Part shown: piece by piece, positions 14,124-15,045 of the stretch
Position numbering within the stretch: the first letter of the stretch is position 1
Layout: each line of letters begins with the position of its first letter
Assembly (NCBI GenBank): GCA_039193385.1
Contig: JBCCWR010000054.1
Coordinates: 1 to 15,045 of the forward strand
DNA length: 15,045 nt
Source: JBCCWR01 sp039193385
Lineage (GTDB): Bacteria; Verrucomicrobiota; Verrucomicrobiia; Methylacidiphilales; JBCCWR01
Direction of reading: 5' to 3'
The notes under the pieces: model-generated
The model's input: only the letters and a program-made list of their open reading frames with translations
Database searches by the model: none
Told to the model about the DNA's origin: nothing
Translations under genes and position numbers: made by a program

Positions 14124-15045
14124 TCAACGTATGAGCTCTTCTTTCGATGAATTAACAACTCTGTATAAGTCATCTCTAAGATTCTCTAACGCTGTATTTT
14201 CTCTATCAGGTTTTGTATTCATTAGTAATACAAACTGTGTGACATCATCTATTTGATATGCCACTACAGAAGACAAAAATATGTAGGAATAAAATCTGGA
14301 AGATACCTGGTCACTATTCTTTTTGTTTTCAGAATTGAGCCAGTACTTTTCCAGAAAACCACATAACTCACGACTGGAGCAAGCCAGACCTAAGCCTCCA
14401 TCTACAAATTTTTGAGAGAAAAATGCATCTAGCCTTAATTTTCTATTAGACGGGTCATTAGGGTATTGAATATAAACAATATGATCTTTCGAAAAATTCA
14501 GTGTATTAGACAGTTTAAATTTTATACCTAGAATTTGATGAAGTGATTCCAGAAATGACTTCTGTTCTACATTCTCAATAATTCTTGCTGTAATAATACC
14601 TTCAGCTGCTGAGTAATAATTATTAGTCTTAACAAAAACTGGCTCTTGTAATATACGAGTCAAACTATGCATAGAGTTAAGTTCAGAAATATCTTTAACC
14701 TTGTATTTATCGAGACCACGATTATGCGGGTAACTAAAACCTAGACGGGAGACATAAGAATTTTCTATAATATCTTGAATAGAGGCTCTTCTCCATTTTT
14801 CGTTAATGTTAGGTATATTGGACGTTGCATTAGTTAACAGTAATGCATTATCACTCGTTTTGATCTTACCAGAATTCATAAGTTCTATAAGAGCCGCCGT
14901 AGCAACTCGCTGTGATAGATTACCTATCAAAAATGGAATATCCTTATTTTGAAGAGGAGTTTTTAATTCGGGATCTTCCCAACCGTAAAGACGAGTAAAA
15001 CTATTTCCTCCTATCTTACTTACAGTAAATGAAGCTGCTGTAACC
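14124..15045 (-). CDS. Beta-lactamase-fold (class C/serine hydrolase-like) protein lacking catalytic motifs, 5' end outside window
   Basis: The frame is open to the window edge, so 306 residues are visible and the start lies beyond 15045; the TTG at 14930 is internal. The order of features follows class C beta-lactamase/serine hydrolase relatives: FTVSKIGGNSFTRLYGWEDPELKTP, then FLIGNLSQRVATAALIELMNSGKI where the family has F.IGS.SK.fTA..I..L...GK, YYSAAEGIITARIIENV in place of YSN..Y.lLG.IIE, GLGLACSSRELCGFLEKYWLN (GGL.ST..DL..F), and VTQFVLLMNTKP near the end. The catalytic Ser-x-x-Lys is Asn-Leu-Ser-Gln (codons 14921-14910), the Tyr-x-Asn is Tyr-Ser-Ala, and no His/Lys-Thr-Gly is seen. It is probably a non-enzymatic relative. 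Its stop lies 10 nt past the tRNA remnant. Confidence 0.55.
   Translation of the reverse strand, partial: VTAASFTVSKIGGNSFTRLYGWEDPELKTPLQNKDIPFLIGNLSQRVATAALIELMNSGKIKTSDNALLLTNATSNIPNINEKWRRASIQDIIENSYVSRLGFSYPHNRGLDKYKVKDISELNSMHSLTRILQEPVFVKTNNYYSAAEGIITARIIENVEQKSFLESLHQILGIKFKLSNTLNFSKDHIVYIQYPNDPSNRKLRLDAFFSQKFVDGGLGLACSSRELCGFLEKYWLNSENKKNSDQVSSRFYSYIFLSSVVAYQIDDVTQFVLLMNTKPDRENTALENLRDDLYRVVNSSKEELIR

Noticed and set aside
14124..14930. 268-residue complete gene starting at TTG 14930
   Set aside because: The same frame is open to the window edge and the upstream 38 codons contain conserved beta-lactamase-fold sequence, so the TTG is internal.

Overview
This window reads as bacterial chromosome, about 43-45% G+C by eye, from a Gram-negative-type (two-membrane) organism. 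It encodes a MacA-like periplasmic adaptor, MacB-type permeases and type IV pilus motor ATPases. No gene fixes the phylum. The gene mix would suit Verrucomicrobiota or a relative, but that is a weak guess.

Layout. (1) Positions 1-779 (+) hold the C-terminal part of a multi-membrane-span protein that begins before the window. (2) Positions 763-7675 (-) are one compact six-gene run. In transcription order it is a MacA-like adaptor, an ABC ATPase, two different MacB/FtsX-type permeases, a PilT-like ATPase with an N-terminal extension, and a canonical PilT. The five junctions are 5 nt, a 1-nt TAATG overlap, 1 nt, an 8-nt overlap and 10 nt, so the genes are very probably co-transcribed and partly translationally coupled. 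This places an ABC exporter in the same unit as two pilus-retraction motors. (3) A short divergent spacer leads to polX (7775-9508, +), an X-family DNA polymerase with a PHP nuclease domain, and then an MFS transporter (9579-11030, +). (4) Convergent to these lie an HDOD-domain protein and a small partner carrying an 'L..GM.L' domain (11050-12232, -). (5) A gene-free stretch of about 600 bp (12233-12842) contains a long imperfect inverted repeat with a nested hairpin, plus weaker promoter and hairpin signals. (6) A typical 2-Cys peroxiredoxin follows (12843-13433, -). (7) The right end (13578-15045) looks like rearranged accessory DNA. It has a stranded piece of an RHS/YD-repeat gene, a tRNA-Ser(GCU) that has lost its 5' end, and a beta-lactamase-fold gene running off the right edge whose catalytic motifs are replaced.

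The two points most worth a second look are the ABC exporter plus twin PilT operon, which may be a pilus-linked export module comparable in idea to PilGHI of Myxococcus, and the right-end junction with the truncated tRNA and the apparent pseudo-enzyme. The structured element at 12401-12475 is a candidate for an undescribed RNA or a small mobile repeat.
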